This document shows, in pieces, positions 41,474-49,747 of a DNA stretch of 64,000 nucleotides; position 1 is the first letter of the stretch; each line of letters starts with the position of its first letter. This DNA comes from Thioclava sp. JE_KL1 (GTDB lineage Bacteria > Pseudomonadota > Alphaproteobacteria > Rhodobacterales > Rhodobacteraceae), in NCBI RefSeq assembly GCF_009296265.1, contig NZ_WBJS01000005.1:186001-250000 (forward strand). The letters run 5' to 3'. The position numbers were made by a program, and so were the translations under genes. Under the pieces are notes generated by a model. The model did not search any database and was not told where the DNA came from. It saw only the letters and a list, made by a program, of their open reading frames with translations.

Positions 41474-42502
41474 TCAGCGTTTACGGATCGTGTCGCCCGG
41501 ATCGAGCGTCGGCTCCAGCTCGATCACTTCGCCGCCGATCATCCCGCTTTGCGAGCGACCCGAGATGATCTGTGCCGCCTTGCGGCCAATCTCAGCGCGG
41601 CAGGCATTCATCGTGGCGAGCCGCACCGACAACCCGTCGAGCAGTTCCAGCCCGTTGAACCCGGCCAGGCCCATCTTGCCCGGCACGTCGATGCCGTTAT
41701 CGAGGCACCAGAGCAGACCGCCCGCGCCGATCATGTCGTTGGAGTAATAAAGGAAATCGAGATCGGGCGAGCGCTTGAGCATCGTCTCCGTCATCTCGCG
41801 CCCTTTCGCGAGCGCAGAACCGCCCGCGTAGAACTCGGTGTCCGCCAGTTCGATCCCTGCCTTGGCGAGCCCTTCCTTGAACCCTTCGAGCCGTTTGCGC
41901 GCCCGGTGATCCTCGGGCATCTTCGTGCCAAGGAACCCGATCTTGCGATAGCCCGCGGCGATGATCGCCTCGGCCATATGCAGCCCGGCGCGGCGATGCG
42001 AAATCCCCACGACCGAGTCGATCCCCTCGCCGTCGACATCCATGATCTCGACCACCGGAATGCCCGCGTTCTGCAGCATCGCGCGCGAGGCGGGCGTGTG
42101 CTCGACCCCCGCGATGATCACCCCCGAGGGGCGCCACGAGAGCATTTCGTACAGAACCTGCTCTTCCTTCTCGGGCGAGTAATTCGTCACCCCCACGACC
42201 GGCTGCAGCCCGGTATCCTCGAGCTCGTCGGACACGCTCGACAGCACTTTCGGAAAGACGAGGTTCGACAGCGACGGGATGATCACGGCCACGAGGTTCA
42301 CCCGCTGAGAGGCCAGCGCGCCCGCGATCTTGTTGGGCACATAGCCAAGCGCTTTCGCGGCCTGCAGGACCTTTTCGCGTGTCGCATCAGAGACATCGCC
42401 GCGATTGCGCAGCACGCGGCTGACGGTCATCTCCGAGACGCCGGAGGCTTCGGAGACATCGCGCAGGGTCAATGGACGGCGGGTTTCGATAGGGCGAGAC
42501 AA
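41474..42502 (-). CDS. LacI-family transcriptional regulator, GntR-type
   Basis: 342-aa repressor. The N-terminal HTH (TLRDVSEASGVSEMTVSRVL, ~12-31) and hinge (IAGALASQRVNLVAVIIPSL) lead into a sugar-binding effector domain, with FLYYSNDMIGAGGLLWCLDN and GLAGFNGLELLDGLS as typical landmarks. It resembles regulators of gluconate-type sugar acids. It stands alone; no sugar genes adjoin it, so its targets are elsewhere. Operator-like sites in its own upstream region suggest autoregulation. Confidence 0.92.
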   Translation of the reverse strand: MSRPIETRRPLTLRDVSEASGVSEMTVSRVLRNRGDVSDATREKVLQAAKALGYVPNKIAGALASQRVNLVAVIIPSLSNLVFPKVLSSVSDELEDTGLQPVVGVTNYSPEKEEQVLYEMLSWRPSGVIIAGVEHTPASRAMLQNAGIPVVEIMDVDGEGIDSVVGISHRRAGLHMAEAIIAAGYRKIGFLGTKMPEDHRARKRLEGFKEGLAKAGIELADTEFYAGGSALAKGREMTETMLKRSPDLDFLYYSNDMIGAGGLLWCLDNGIDVPGKMGLAGFNGLELLDGLSVRLATMNACRAEIGRKAAQIISGRSQSGMIGGEVIELEPTLDPGDTIRKR

Positions 42503-42831
42503 GGGCGGTTCCTCAAGGTTCTCCTCTTGTTAGCGCCAAACATTTCCCTTGCGCAAGCGAATGATGCCAAGTATGTTAGCGTTAACGGTTGTAGGGTCGG
42601 ATAATCTCCGCCCGATACCTGGAACGACCCGCGCCGGTGTCGGATTCGTCACGGCGAGGGATGCGAAAGGGGGCGCAGTGGGCCAATTTGCGCTCCCTTT
42701 TCTTTCCTTCCCCCCGAAATCCTGAAACTTCTGCAAGATCCGCATGCATAGGAATATGCGCGCGGTTTTCTGTTGCAGCGCCGCGATGGACTTGCACCAT
42801 AGGCTCTTTGGCGGCATCAAAGGCGCAGTGC
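42503..42831. promoter_or_regulatory. Intergenic region with two LacI-type operator-like sites
   Basis: Two related sites lie upstream of the lacI-type start: TGTTAGCGCCAAACAT (42528-42543) and ATGTTAGCGTTAACGG (42573-42588). Both share TGTTAGCG and are near-palindromic, close to the TGTTA-x-CG-x-TAACA pattern bound by GntR/LacI-type repressors. Their centres are about 45 bases apart. The rest of this 329-base stretch, up to the tRNA gene, shows no gene; an unrelated short open frame on the minus strand runs through the tRNA and is not credible. Confidence 0.55.
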
Positions 42832-42908
42832 GGTCCCGTGGCTCAACTGGATAGAGCAGCCCCCTCCTAAGGGGCAGGTTGCAGGTTCGAATCCTGCCGG
42901 GATCGCCA
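42832..42908 (+). tRNA. tRNA-Arg (anticodon CCT)
   Basis: A 77-base cloverleaf. The acceptor GGTCCCG pairs with CGGGATC (one G-U), the D-arm region is GGCTCAACTGGATAGAGC, the anticodon stem is GCCCC/GGGGC with loop CTCCTAA giving anticodon CCT (reads AGG), and the T-arm is GCAGG-TTCGAAT-CCTGC. The CCA end is encoded. A terminator hairpin follows after 12 bases. Confidence 0.96.
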
Positions 42909-42920
42909 ATCAGACATGAA

Positions 42921-42945
42921 AAAGGCCCGCGCGATGCGGGCCTTT
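42921..42945. terminator. Terminator after tRNA-Arg
   Basis: Perfect 10-bp stem AAAGGCCCGC/GCGGGCCTTT (42921-42930 with 42936-42945), 5-base loop. It can serve the tRNA from the left and the convergent carboxynorspermidine dehydrogenase gene (stop at 42966) from the right. Confidence 0.85.
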
Positions 42946-42965
42946 CGTGTTTCTGGTGCGACCGC

Positions 42966-44213
42966 TTAAACCTCGGTCCAGGCCTTGTCCTCGCCCTTGA
43001 GGCCACCGACCATCACGCGGGTCGGGAGGCCGATGCGGTCGAGTTCGGTGAAGAAGGGCTTGGGGTCCATCTCTTCGACGTTTTTCATCGTTTTCGCATC
43101 CCAGTCGCCCTGCGCGATCAGGATCGCGGCGGCGACCGGCGGCACGCCCGCTGTGTAGGAAATGCCCTGCGAGCCGACTTCCTCATAGGCCTCTTTGTGA
43201 TCGGCGACGTTATAGACGAAATACTCCACGTCCTTGCCGTCCTTGGTGCCTTTCACCAGATCGCCGATGCAGGTCTTGCCGGTGTAATCGGGCGCGAGGC
43301 TCGACGGGTCGGGCAGCACGGCCTTCACCACTTTCAGCGGCACGACTTCAAGGCCTTCAGCGGTTTTCACCGGCTGCTCGGACAACAGGCCGAGGTTCTT
43401 CAGCACGGTGAAGACGTTGATGTAGTGATCGCCGAAGCCCATCCAGAAGCGCACATCGGCCTGCGGATAGTTGGTCGCCAGCGAATGCACCTCGTCATGG
43501 CCCGACTGATAGGCCTGCGACGGGCCGACGACGGGCAGATCCCAGTTGTGGCCCGAGGCGAACATGCTCGTCTCTTTCCACTGCTGGTCTTCCCAATAGT
43601 AAACCACGCCGGTGAATTCGCGGAAGTTGATCTCGGGATCGAAATTGGTCGCGAAATACTTGCCGTGCGAGCCTGCGTTGATGTCGACGATGTCGATCGA
43701 CTTCACCTCGTCCATCTGGTCGATCGCGAAGCGCGCATAGGCATTCACCACACCCGGATCGAAGCCAGCGCCGAGGATCGCGGTCACGCCGTGCTCGGTG
43801 CACAGATCGCGCTTTTTCCACTCGTAGTTGGCATACCACGGTGGGGTTTCGCAGATCTTGTCGGGCTCTTCGTGAATCGCGGTATCGATATAGGCGGCGC
43901 CCGTCGCGATGCAGCCGTCGAGCACGTGCATGTTCACGAAGGCGGTGCCCACGTTGATGACGATCTGGGACCCGGTCTCGCGGATCAGCGCTGCGACGGC
44001 CTCGGAATCGGTTGCATCCACCTCATGCGCCTCGAACGTGCCGTCCACCTTCATCGCGCCCTTTTCACGCACGCTGTCGATGATGGCATCGCATTTCGAT
44101 TTGGTGCGCGAAGCGATATGCAGATCGCCAAGGATGTCATTATTCTGCGCGCATTTATGCGCCACGACCTGGGCGACGCCGCCCGCTCCGATGATGAGCA
44201 CGTTCTTTTTCAC
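42966..44213 (-). CDS. Carboxynorspermidine synthase (saccharopine-dehydrogenase family)
   Basis: 415-aa NADPH-dependent enzyme of the saccharopine dehydrogenase/carboxy(nor)spermidine dehydrogenase family. VLIIGAGGVAQVVAHKCAQN (residue ~5) is the Rossmann site; TAILGAGFDPGVVNAYARFA and DINAGSHGKYFATNFDPEI match carboxynorspermidine dehydrogenase closely. It reductively condenses aspartate semialdehyde with a diamine to carboxyspermidine or carboxynorspermidine. The decarboxylase gene lies 51 bases upstream on the same strand, completing the two-step S-adenosylmethionine-decarboxylase-independent route. Confidence 0.92.
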   Translation of the reverse strand: MKKNVLIIGAGGVAQVVAHKCAQNNDILGDLHIASRTKSKCDAIIDSVREKGAMKVDGTFEAHEVDATDSEAVAALIRETGSQIVINVGTAFVNMHVLDGCIATGAAYIDTAIHEEPDKICETPPWYANYEWKKRDLCTEHGVTAILGAGFDPGVVNAYARFAIDQMDEVKSIDIVDINAGSHGKYFATNFDPEINFREFTGVVYYWEDQQWKETSMFASGHNWDLPVVGPSQAYQSGHDEVHSLATNYPQADVRFWMGFGDHYINVFTVLKNLGLLSEQPVKTAEGLEVVPLKVVKAVLPDPSSLAPDYTGKTCIGDLVKGTKDGKDVEYFVYNVADHKEAYEEVGSQGISYTAGVPPVAAAILIAQGDWDAKTMKNVEEMDPKPFFTELDRIGLPTRVMVGGLKGEDKAWTEV

Positions 44214-44264
44214 TTCGGCTGTCTCCTTTTTCTGCGGACAGGGGAAGGGGGCTCTTGTGGGCCC

Positions 44265-45359
44265 TCAGGACAATGAGGCGCGATAATCCTCATAGGTGAA
44301 GTCGCGAATCCGGTCGATGTTCCCATCTTCGCGGCGGATGGCGATGGCGGGCATCGCCACGCCGTTGAACCAGTTCTTCTTGACCATCGTGTAACCGGCG
44401 GCATCGGCAATCGAGATACGGTCGCCGATTTCGAGCGGTTTGTCGAACCGCGCCTCGCCGAAGATGTCGCCCGCGAGGCAGGTCTTGCCCGCGATCTGGT
44501 ATTCAAACTCGCCCTGCTGCGGCAGCTTGGCGGTCTCGCGATAGATCAGCAGGTCGAGCATATGCGCCTCGATGCTGCTGTCGACGATGGCGATCTTCTT
44601 GCCGTTATCGAGAATGTCGAGCACCGTCACCTCGAGCGAGGCGGTCTGCGTGATCGACGCCTCGCCGGGCTCCAGATAGACCTGCACGTCGAAATCCTCG
44701 GAGAATTTCTTCAGCCGGTCGGCCAGATCGTCGAGCGGGTAATCGTCGCCGGTGAAATGGATGCCGCCGCCGAGGCTGACCCATTTCAGACGCTTCAGGA
44801 TGTCGCCGAACTCCGCCTCGATCCGCGAAAGCTGATGGTCGAACAGCGCGAAATCCGCGTTCTCGCAATTGTAGTGGATCATCACGCCCGAGATGCGGTC
44901 CATCGCCGCCTCCAGCCGCTCGGCATCCCATTCGCCCAGCCGCGAGAACGGCCGCGCCGGATCGGCCAGATCGAAACCGGAAGTCGAAAACCGCGGGTTC
45001 AGGCGCAGGCCACGCTCGATATGCGCGGCCTTGTCACCGAAGCGATCCAGCTGGCTCAGCGAGTTGAAGATGATCTTGTCGGCGTAACCGATGGCCTCGT
45101 CGATCTCGTGATCGGCCCAGGCGACCGAGTAGGCATGGGTTTCCTTGCCGAATTTCTCACGCCCCAGATGCAGCTCGAACAGCGAGCTGGAGGTCGTGCC
45201 ATCCATGTAGGGCTTCATGATGTCGAAGGCCGACCATGTGGCGAAACATTTCAGCGCCAGCAGGGCTTTCGCGCCGGACCGTTCGCGCAGACGCTCGATC
45301 TTGCGCATGTTCTCGCGCAGGCGCGCCTCGTCGATCAGGTAGAAGGGCGTGTCGGACAT
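44265..45359 (-). CDS. nspC: Carboxynorspermidine decarboxylase
   Basis: 364-aa PLP enzyme of the alanine-racemase-fold decarboxylase group. The PLP lysine is in ALLALKCFATWSAF (~residue 36); KWVSLGGGIHFTGDD holds the glycine-rich phosphate site, and TCLAGDIFGEARF the C-terminal Cys/Asp active-site segment. The start is ATG 45359, with AGGGAGAG upstream; an extension to 45416 lacks such a site. It removes CO2 from carboxy(nor)spermidine made by the next gene to give (nor)spermidine. Confidence 0.92.
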   Translation of the reverse strand: MSDTPFYLIDEARLRENMRKIERLRERSGAKALLALKCFATWSAFDIMKPYMDGTTSSSLFELHLGREKFGKETHAYSVAWADHEIDEAIGYADKIIFNSLSQLDRFGDKAAHIERGLRLNPRFSTSGFDLADPARPFSRLGEWDAERLEAAMDRISGVMIHYNCENADFALFDHQLSRIEAEFGDILKRLKWVSLGGGIHFTGDDYPLDDLADRLKKFSEDFDVQVYLEPGEASITQTASLEVTVLDILDNGKKIAIVDSSIEAHMLDLLIYRETAKLPQQGEFEYQIAGKTCLAGDIFGEARFDKPLEIGDRISIADAAGYTMVKKNWFNGVAMPAIAIRREDGNIDRIRDFTYEDYRASLS

Positions 45360-45421
45360 GGCTCTCCCTCGGGTCAACAGACCCTGCGATATAGGGCGCA
45401 TGTGACAGTGGCGCAACCGGA

Positions 45422-46126
45422 TCAGTCGACTCGGATCGCATCCTTGGCGACGCTAAGTGCATAGCCTTTGCGGGAAATGTTGCGCACGAGAAGCTCGCTG
45501 ACGAGCTGATTTCCGAGGCTGTCGCGCAGCCGTTTGATCCGTGTGGCGCCCGCCGCCTCGTCGCAATCGGCCTCGTCCCGGCCCGAGATCATCGCCTCGA
45601 TCTGCACGCCGGTGAGGATGTCGTCATCCATCCGCGCCTCGGCCAGCACCGACAGCGTCTCGATCGCCGCCGGGGTCAGCGTGAAGCCCATATCGTTAAG
45701 CATGACCGCGTTTTCGCCCCGCAGGATGCGTAAGGACTGCACCTCGATCCCGGCGCGGCGAATCTCGGTCATCCGCTTGTTCAGCGCGATCAGGAGCAGC
45801 AAGAACACGATCGTCGCGATCAGCAACGCGGCGGCGAAGATCAGCAGGATGAAGATGATCACCCGGTAATTCGCCAGCACGTCCGAGAACGCGGTGCCCG
45901 ACTGCGCCAGCACCTCCAGCAGCTTGATCTCGGCTTGTGAGGTCAGATTGTCGTTCTGCACGAAGATCTGCTCGACCCGGGCATTGAAAGCATCCGCATT
46001 CGGCAGGTTCGCGAACAACAGCACCGCGGCCACGGCGAGAATCGCGACCACGGCCACGATCCCGCCCACAACCGCGCGCGAGCCGAGTCGTAAACTATCA
46101 GTAACGGAGGAAATATTGTCCGGCAC
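45422..46126 (-). CDS. Two-TM membrane protein with C-terminal winged-helix-like domain
   Basis: 234 aa, no named family recognised. A first span (AVVGGIVAVVAILAVAAVLL, about residues 19-38), an extracytoplasmic stretch of ~45 residues (FNARVEQIFVQNDNLTSQAE), a second long span (VIIFILLIFAAALLIATIVF) and a cytoplasmic C-terminus of ~110 residues. There RIKRLRDSLGNQLVSELLVR followed by ISRKGYALSV resembles the recognition-helix and wing of OmpR-type domains (..RLRxKLG..LI.TVRGxGY.L). This suggests a membrane-anchored DNA-binding sensor. GTG 46126 has AGGA 6 bases upstream; ATG 46150 is an alternative. Confidence 0.65.
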   Translation of the reverse strand: MPDNISSVTDSLRLGSRAVVGGIVAVVAILAVAAVLLFANLPNADAFNARVEQIFVQNDNLTSQAEIKLLEVLAQSGTAFSDVLANYRVIIFILLIFAAALLIATIVFLLLLIALNKRMTEIRRAGIEVQSLRILRGENAVMLNDMGFTLTPAAIETLSVLAEARMDDDILTGVQIEAMISGRDEADCDEAAGATRIKRLRDSLGNQLVSELLVRNISRKGYALSVAKDAIRVD

Positions 46127-46379
46127 TGGCCTTCCTTTGCTCCAAGCCATCGGGGCCGAATGTGGAGAGAACCGTCAGCAAGGTCCACCCATCGGCTTTC
46201 AGCTTCGGCGCCAATTCGCGCGCCGCCGCCTTTTTCGAACAGGCCGAGTCCGAGACCTGCGCTACCCCGTATTGCAGCTGCAACGGGTTGTCGCGCTTGG
46301 CCTTGTAATCGGCATAGCACTCGGCCTGCGCGGCCGAGGCAGAGGCGAGAAACGCCAATATGAGGACTACGTGTTTCAT
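46098..46379 (-). CDS. Small secreted conserved hypothetical protein
   Basis: 93 aa with a clean Sec signal peptide (MKHVVLILAFLASASAAQA, cleavage before ECYAD). The mature part has two cysteines (ECYADYKAK and VSDSACSKKAA) that could form a disulfide, and a conserved-looking end (LSTFGPDGLEQRKASAGQYF). Function unknown. Its 3' end overlaps the start of the winged-helix membrane protein gene by about 29 bases, so the two are probably co-transcribed. Confidence 0.75.
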   Translation of the reverse strand: MKHVVLILAFLASASAAQAECYADYKAKRDNPLQLQYGVAQVSDSACSKKAAARELAPKLKADGWTLLTVLSTFGPDGLEQRKASAGQYFLRY

Positions 46380-46547
46380 GTGGAACACGCTGCGCTCAAC
46401 GCCCGTGTTATTCAATAGCCAAAGGGGGTTGGCCCGCCTGTTATCCGATAGCAGGGGGGCGTTATTGCCTGACTTTCGCCCCTCGGCCCAATCTTGGTTC
46501 ATCGACGTCATGCGGCCTTCGGGCTGCCGAGTGAAAGGACCGAAGCC

Positions 46548-47099
46548 ATGAGCCTCAAGACCAAGGCCACCGCCGCCATCACCGCCCTCGCCCTCGCGCT
46601 GGGCTCCGTCGCAATCAGTGCTACGCCTGCCGCCGCGCTGGGCAAGAAGGACCGTCAGGCGCTGAGCATCCTGCTTGGGGTCGGTGCTGCCGCGCTGCTC
46701 CTCGACGGGATGAACAAGAAGGATCACAAGGCGAAGAAGGCGCAGCCGCGCTACGAGAGCTGGCAGGACCGCCAGCGCCGACTGGAGCGTGAACGCCGCG
46801 AGCGCGAGCGCCGCGAAGCCGAGGCCCGCCGCCAGCGCGCGCAGGAGCGTTACGACCGCGACCACCGTCGCTATAGCCATGACCGCGACCGCATCCGCCT
46901 GCCCGCGCAATGCGTGCAGCGCGTGAAGACCCGCCGCGGCTGGGGTGAGGTGGTTTCCGCCTCCTGCCTCGATCGCCGCACCGAACGTCGCCTGCCCGCG
47001 AATTGCGCCTTCACGATGAAGACCGGCCGTCACGGCGTCGAGAAAGTCTATGGCAGCAACTGCCTCGAGGATCGCGGGATCCGTCTCAGCCGGCGTTAA
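46548..47099 (+). CDS. Secreted basic protein with Arg/Glu-rich helix and duplicated Cys motif
   Basis: 183 aa. Sec signal peptide (ATAAITALALALGSVAISAT, cleavage around PAAA). A second hydrophobic stretch (ALSILLGVGAAALLLDG) follows at ~41-57. Residues ~75-120 are a highly charged, likely helical run of Arg/Glu (RRLERERRERERREAEARR). The C-terminal ~70 residues hold two copies of an LPA-x-C...C-L unit: LPAQCVQRV..SASCL and LPANCAFTM..GSNCL. Short homologues are common in this order; function unknown. A classic terminator follows. Confidence 0.78.
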   Translation: MSLKTKATAAITALALALGSVAISATPAAALGKKDRQALSILLGVGAAALLLDGMNKKDHKAKKAQPRYESWQDRQRRLERERRERERREAEARRQRAQERYDRDHRRYSHDRDRIRLPAQCVQRVKTRRGWGEVVSASCLDRRTERRLPANCAFTMKTGRHGVEKVYGSNCLEDRGIRLSRR

Positions 47100-47137
47100 G
47101 TGATGCGGCAGACGCCATAAGAGCGTCGTCGAGCAGT

Positions 47138-47164
47138 GCGGGGGCCTTCGGGTCCCCGCTTTTT
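47138..47164 (+). terminator. Rho-independent terminator with UUCG tetraloop
   Basis: Stem GCGGGGGCC/GGTCCCCGC (47138-47146 with 47151-47159, one G-U) closed by a C(TTCG)G tetraloop, followed by TTTTT (47160-47164). It ends the transcript of the secreted protein gene before rnhB. Confidence 0.92.
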
Positions 47165-47202
47165 CATTGAACAGACCTGCCGTTCCGGGGCATTCCGAAG
47201 CC

Positions 47203-47838
47203 ATGGCACAGAACCCCGATTTCTCTTTCGAAGAAGCCGCCTTCGCGCGCGGCCTGACAATCGTTGCAGGCGTGGACGAGGTGGGCCGCGGTCCGCTTTG
47301 CGGTCCGGTGACGGCAGCGGCGGTCATTCTCGATCCCGCCCGCATTCCTGAAGGGCTCAACGACTCGAAGAAGCTCACCGCAAAGCGCCGCGCCGATCTG
47401 GCCGCGCAGATCATGGACTGCGCCGAGTTCTGCGTGGCCCATGCCAGCGTCGAGGAAATCGACGAACTCAATATCTACCACGCCTCGCATCTCGCGATGT
47501 GCCGCGCGGTCGACGGGCTGGCCCGCACCGCTGATCATGTGCTCGTCGACGGTAACCGCGTGCCGCGCGACCTGAAGTTGTCCAGCGAGCCGGTCGTGAA
47601 GGGCGATGCCCGCTCCTTGTCGATCGCGGCGGCCTCGATCCTCGCGAAAGAGGCCCGCGATTTGCTCATGGTGGATTTGGCGCAACAGTATCCGGGCTAC
47701 GGCTGGGAGCGGAATGCGGGCTACCCGACCAAGGACCATCTGCAGGCGCTTCTAGATTTAGGGGTCACCCCCGTTCATAGACGAAGCTTCAAGCCGGTCC
47801 ACAATATCTTGTGCCAAGCTAATTATATAACCCCTTGA
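47203..47838 (+). CDS. rnhB: Ribonuclease HII
   Basis: 211-aa type II RNase H that removes ribonucleotides and RNA primers from DNA. VAGVDEVGRGPLCGPVTAAA carries the catalytic D-E pair (residue ~24), NDSKKLTAKRR, HVLVDGNRVP with another catalytic Asp, and AAASILAKEARD follow. The start is ATG 47203; the frame is open to 47167. The stop overlaps the first GANTC site of the ccrM upstream region. Confidence 0.95.
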   Translation: MAQNPDFSFEEAAFARGLTIVAGVDEVGRGPLCGPVTAAAVILDPARIPEGLNDSKKLTAKRRADLAAQIMDCAEFCVAHASVEEIDELNIYHASHLAMCRAVDGLARTADHVLVDGNRVPRDLKLSSEPVVKGDARSLSIAAASILAKEARDLLMVDLAQQYPGYGWERNAGYPTKDHLQALLDLGVTPVHRRSFKPVHNILCQANYITP

Positions 47839-47875
47839 TTCAAAAAAGAAATTGACGATGAATCGCCTTTGACTC
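47837..47875 (+). promoter_or_regulatory. Cluster of GANTC methylation sites upstream of ccrM
   Basis: Three GANTC sites lie within 39 bases: GATTC (47837), GAATC (47860) and GACTC (47871); a fourth is inside the ccrM coding start (GACTC at 47967). A -35-like TTGACG sits at 47852-47857, so two sites fall in the would-be spacer/-10 zone. GANTC is the CcrM target, which suggests methylation-dependent autoregulation as known for Caulobacter ccrM. Confidence 0.65.
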
Positions 47876-47891
47876 ATTTTTATAGCCATAG

Positions 47892-49055
<1,164 letters not shown>

Positions 49056-49091
49056 GGCTCAGCCCTCTCTCAAGAATTAGAAGTTACCGCC

Positions 49092-49152
49092 GGTGCCGAG
49101 GGCCGCTCCTCGGCACGCGCCTTGCCCCGCCGTGCGAAACGGCGGGGTCTTT
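49092..49152 (+). terminator. Double hairpin terminator after ccrM
   Basis: A first stem GTGCCGAG/CTCGGCAC (49092-49099 with 49108-49115), then a second, CCCCGCCGT/ACGGCGGGG (49124-49132 with 49138-49146), followed by TCTTTT. The second hairpin with its T-rich tail is a standard Rho-independent terminator. Confidence 0.85.
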
Positions 49153-49168
49153 TCATTTGAGAAAGAAG

Positions 49169-49295
49169 AGGGGGCTCTGCCCCCGCGCGTGCCGCGCTCC
49201 CCCGGGATATTTACACAAGAGCGAAGATCCGGATTTCGGGTTGGCGGAAATATCCCGGGGTGAATGGCCGCAGGCCAGAGGGGCAGCGCCCCTGC
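49169..49295. repeat. Palindrome-rich intergenic repeat element
   Basis: Three nested or adjacent inverted repeats: GGGGGC-TCT-GCCCCC (49169-49183 region), a 13-base pair CCCCGGGATATTT/AAATATCCCGGGG (49200-49212 with 49248-49260), and AGGGGCAGCGCCCCT near 49280-49293. The pattern (GGGGGCTCTGCCCCC followed by CCCCCGGGATATTT) looks like a short palindromic element scattered between genes in Rhodobacterales. No coding potential. It sits between the ccrM terminator and the convergent MarR gene. Confidence 0.6.
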
Positions 49296-49300
49296 CGCGT

Positions 49301-49747
49301 TCAGGCCTGGCCGAGGCGGGCGCGCAATTCGCGCAGAACCGGTAGGGTGGCGCGGACCTTATCGGGGCCGAGATCGCGCACGATCCCTCCGATGATCGGC
49401 ATCAGCGAGGCCAGCGCCGCATCGCGCGCCCGCCGACCGGAGGGCGAGAGCGACACCCATTTGCGCCGCGCGTCGTCCCAGTCGGGCCGGATATGCACAT
49501 GCCCCGCCCATTCCAGCTTGGCGAGCGTGTTGGTCATCGCACCGCGGGTCACATGCAGCGCCTCGGCCAGCTGGGCGGGCGTGCGCTCTTCGTTGATATG
49601 GGCCAGCAGGTTGAGCACCGAGAAATGTGAGATTTCCATGCCCTTCGGCAGGGCACGGCTCACCACGTTTCGCGCCAGCTGATCGGCCATGAAGACCTCG
49701 GCGAACAGCGTCGCGGCGAGCGGATCGTTCTCGGGCGGGGTGCTCAC
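49301..49747 (-). CDS. MarR-family transcriptional regulator
   Basis: 148-aa winged-helix regulator. SHFSVLNLLAHINEERTPAQ, LAEALHVTRGAMTNTLAKLE (recognition helix, ~60-79) and the wing DWDDARRKWVSLSPSGRRAR (~90-110) are the MarR pattern. Its start overlaps the stop of the amidohydrolase gene upstream by four bases, so it is in one operon with the nitrilase-family gene and probably grxC. Ligand unknown. Confidence 0.9.
   Translation of the reverse strand: MSTPPENDPLAATLFAEVFMADQLARNVVSRALPKGMEISHFSVLNLLAHINEERTPAQLAEALHVTRGAMTNTLAKLEWAGHVHIRPDWDDARRKWVSLSPSGRRARDAALASLMPIIGGIVRDLGPDKVRATLPVLRELRARLGQA

Noticed and set aside
42530-43006. 158-codon minus-strand frame covering the tRNA-Arg gene
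   Set aside because: It runs through a complete tRNA and its terminator. The piece resembling a protein (GRIRTCNLPLRRG) is just the antisense of the tRNA 3' half, a known annotation artefact.
45422-46126. Reading the winged-helix membrane protein as a response regulator
   Set aside because: It lacks a receiver domain with phospho-acceptor Asp and has two membrane spans instead. Only the C-terminus resembles the OmpR DNA-binding domain.
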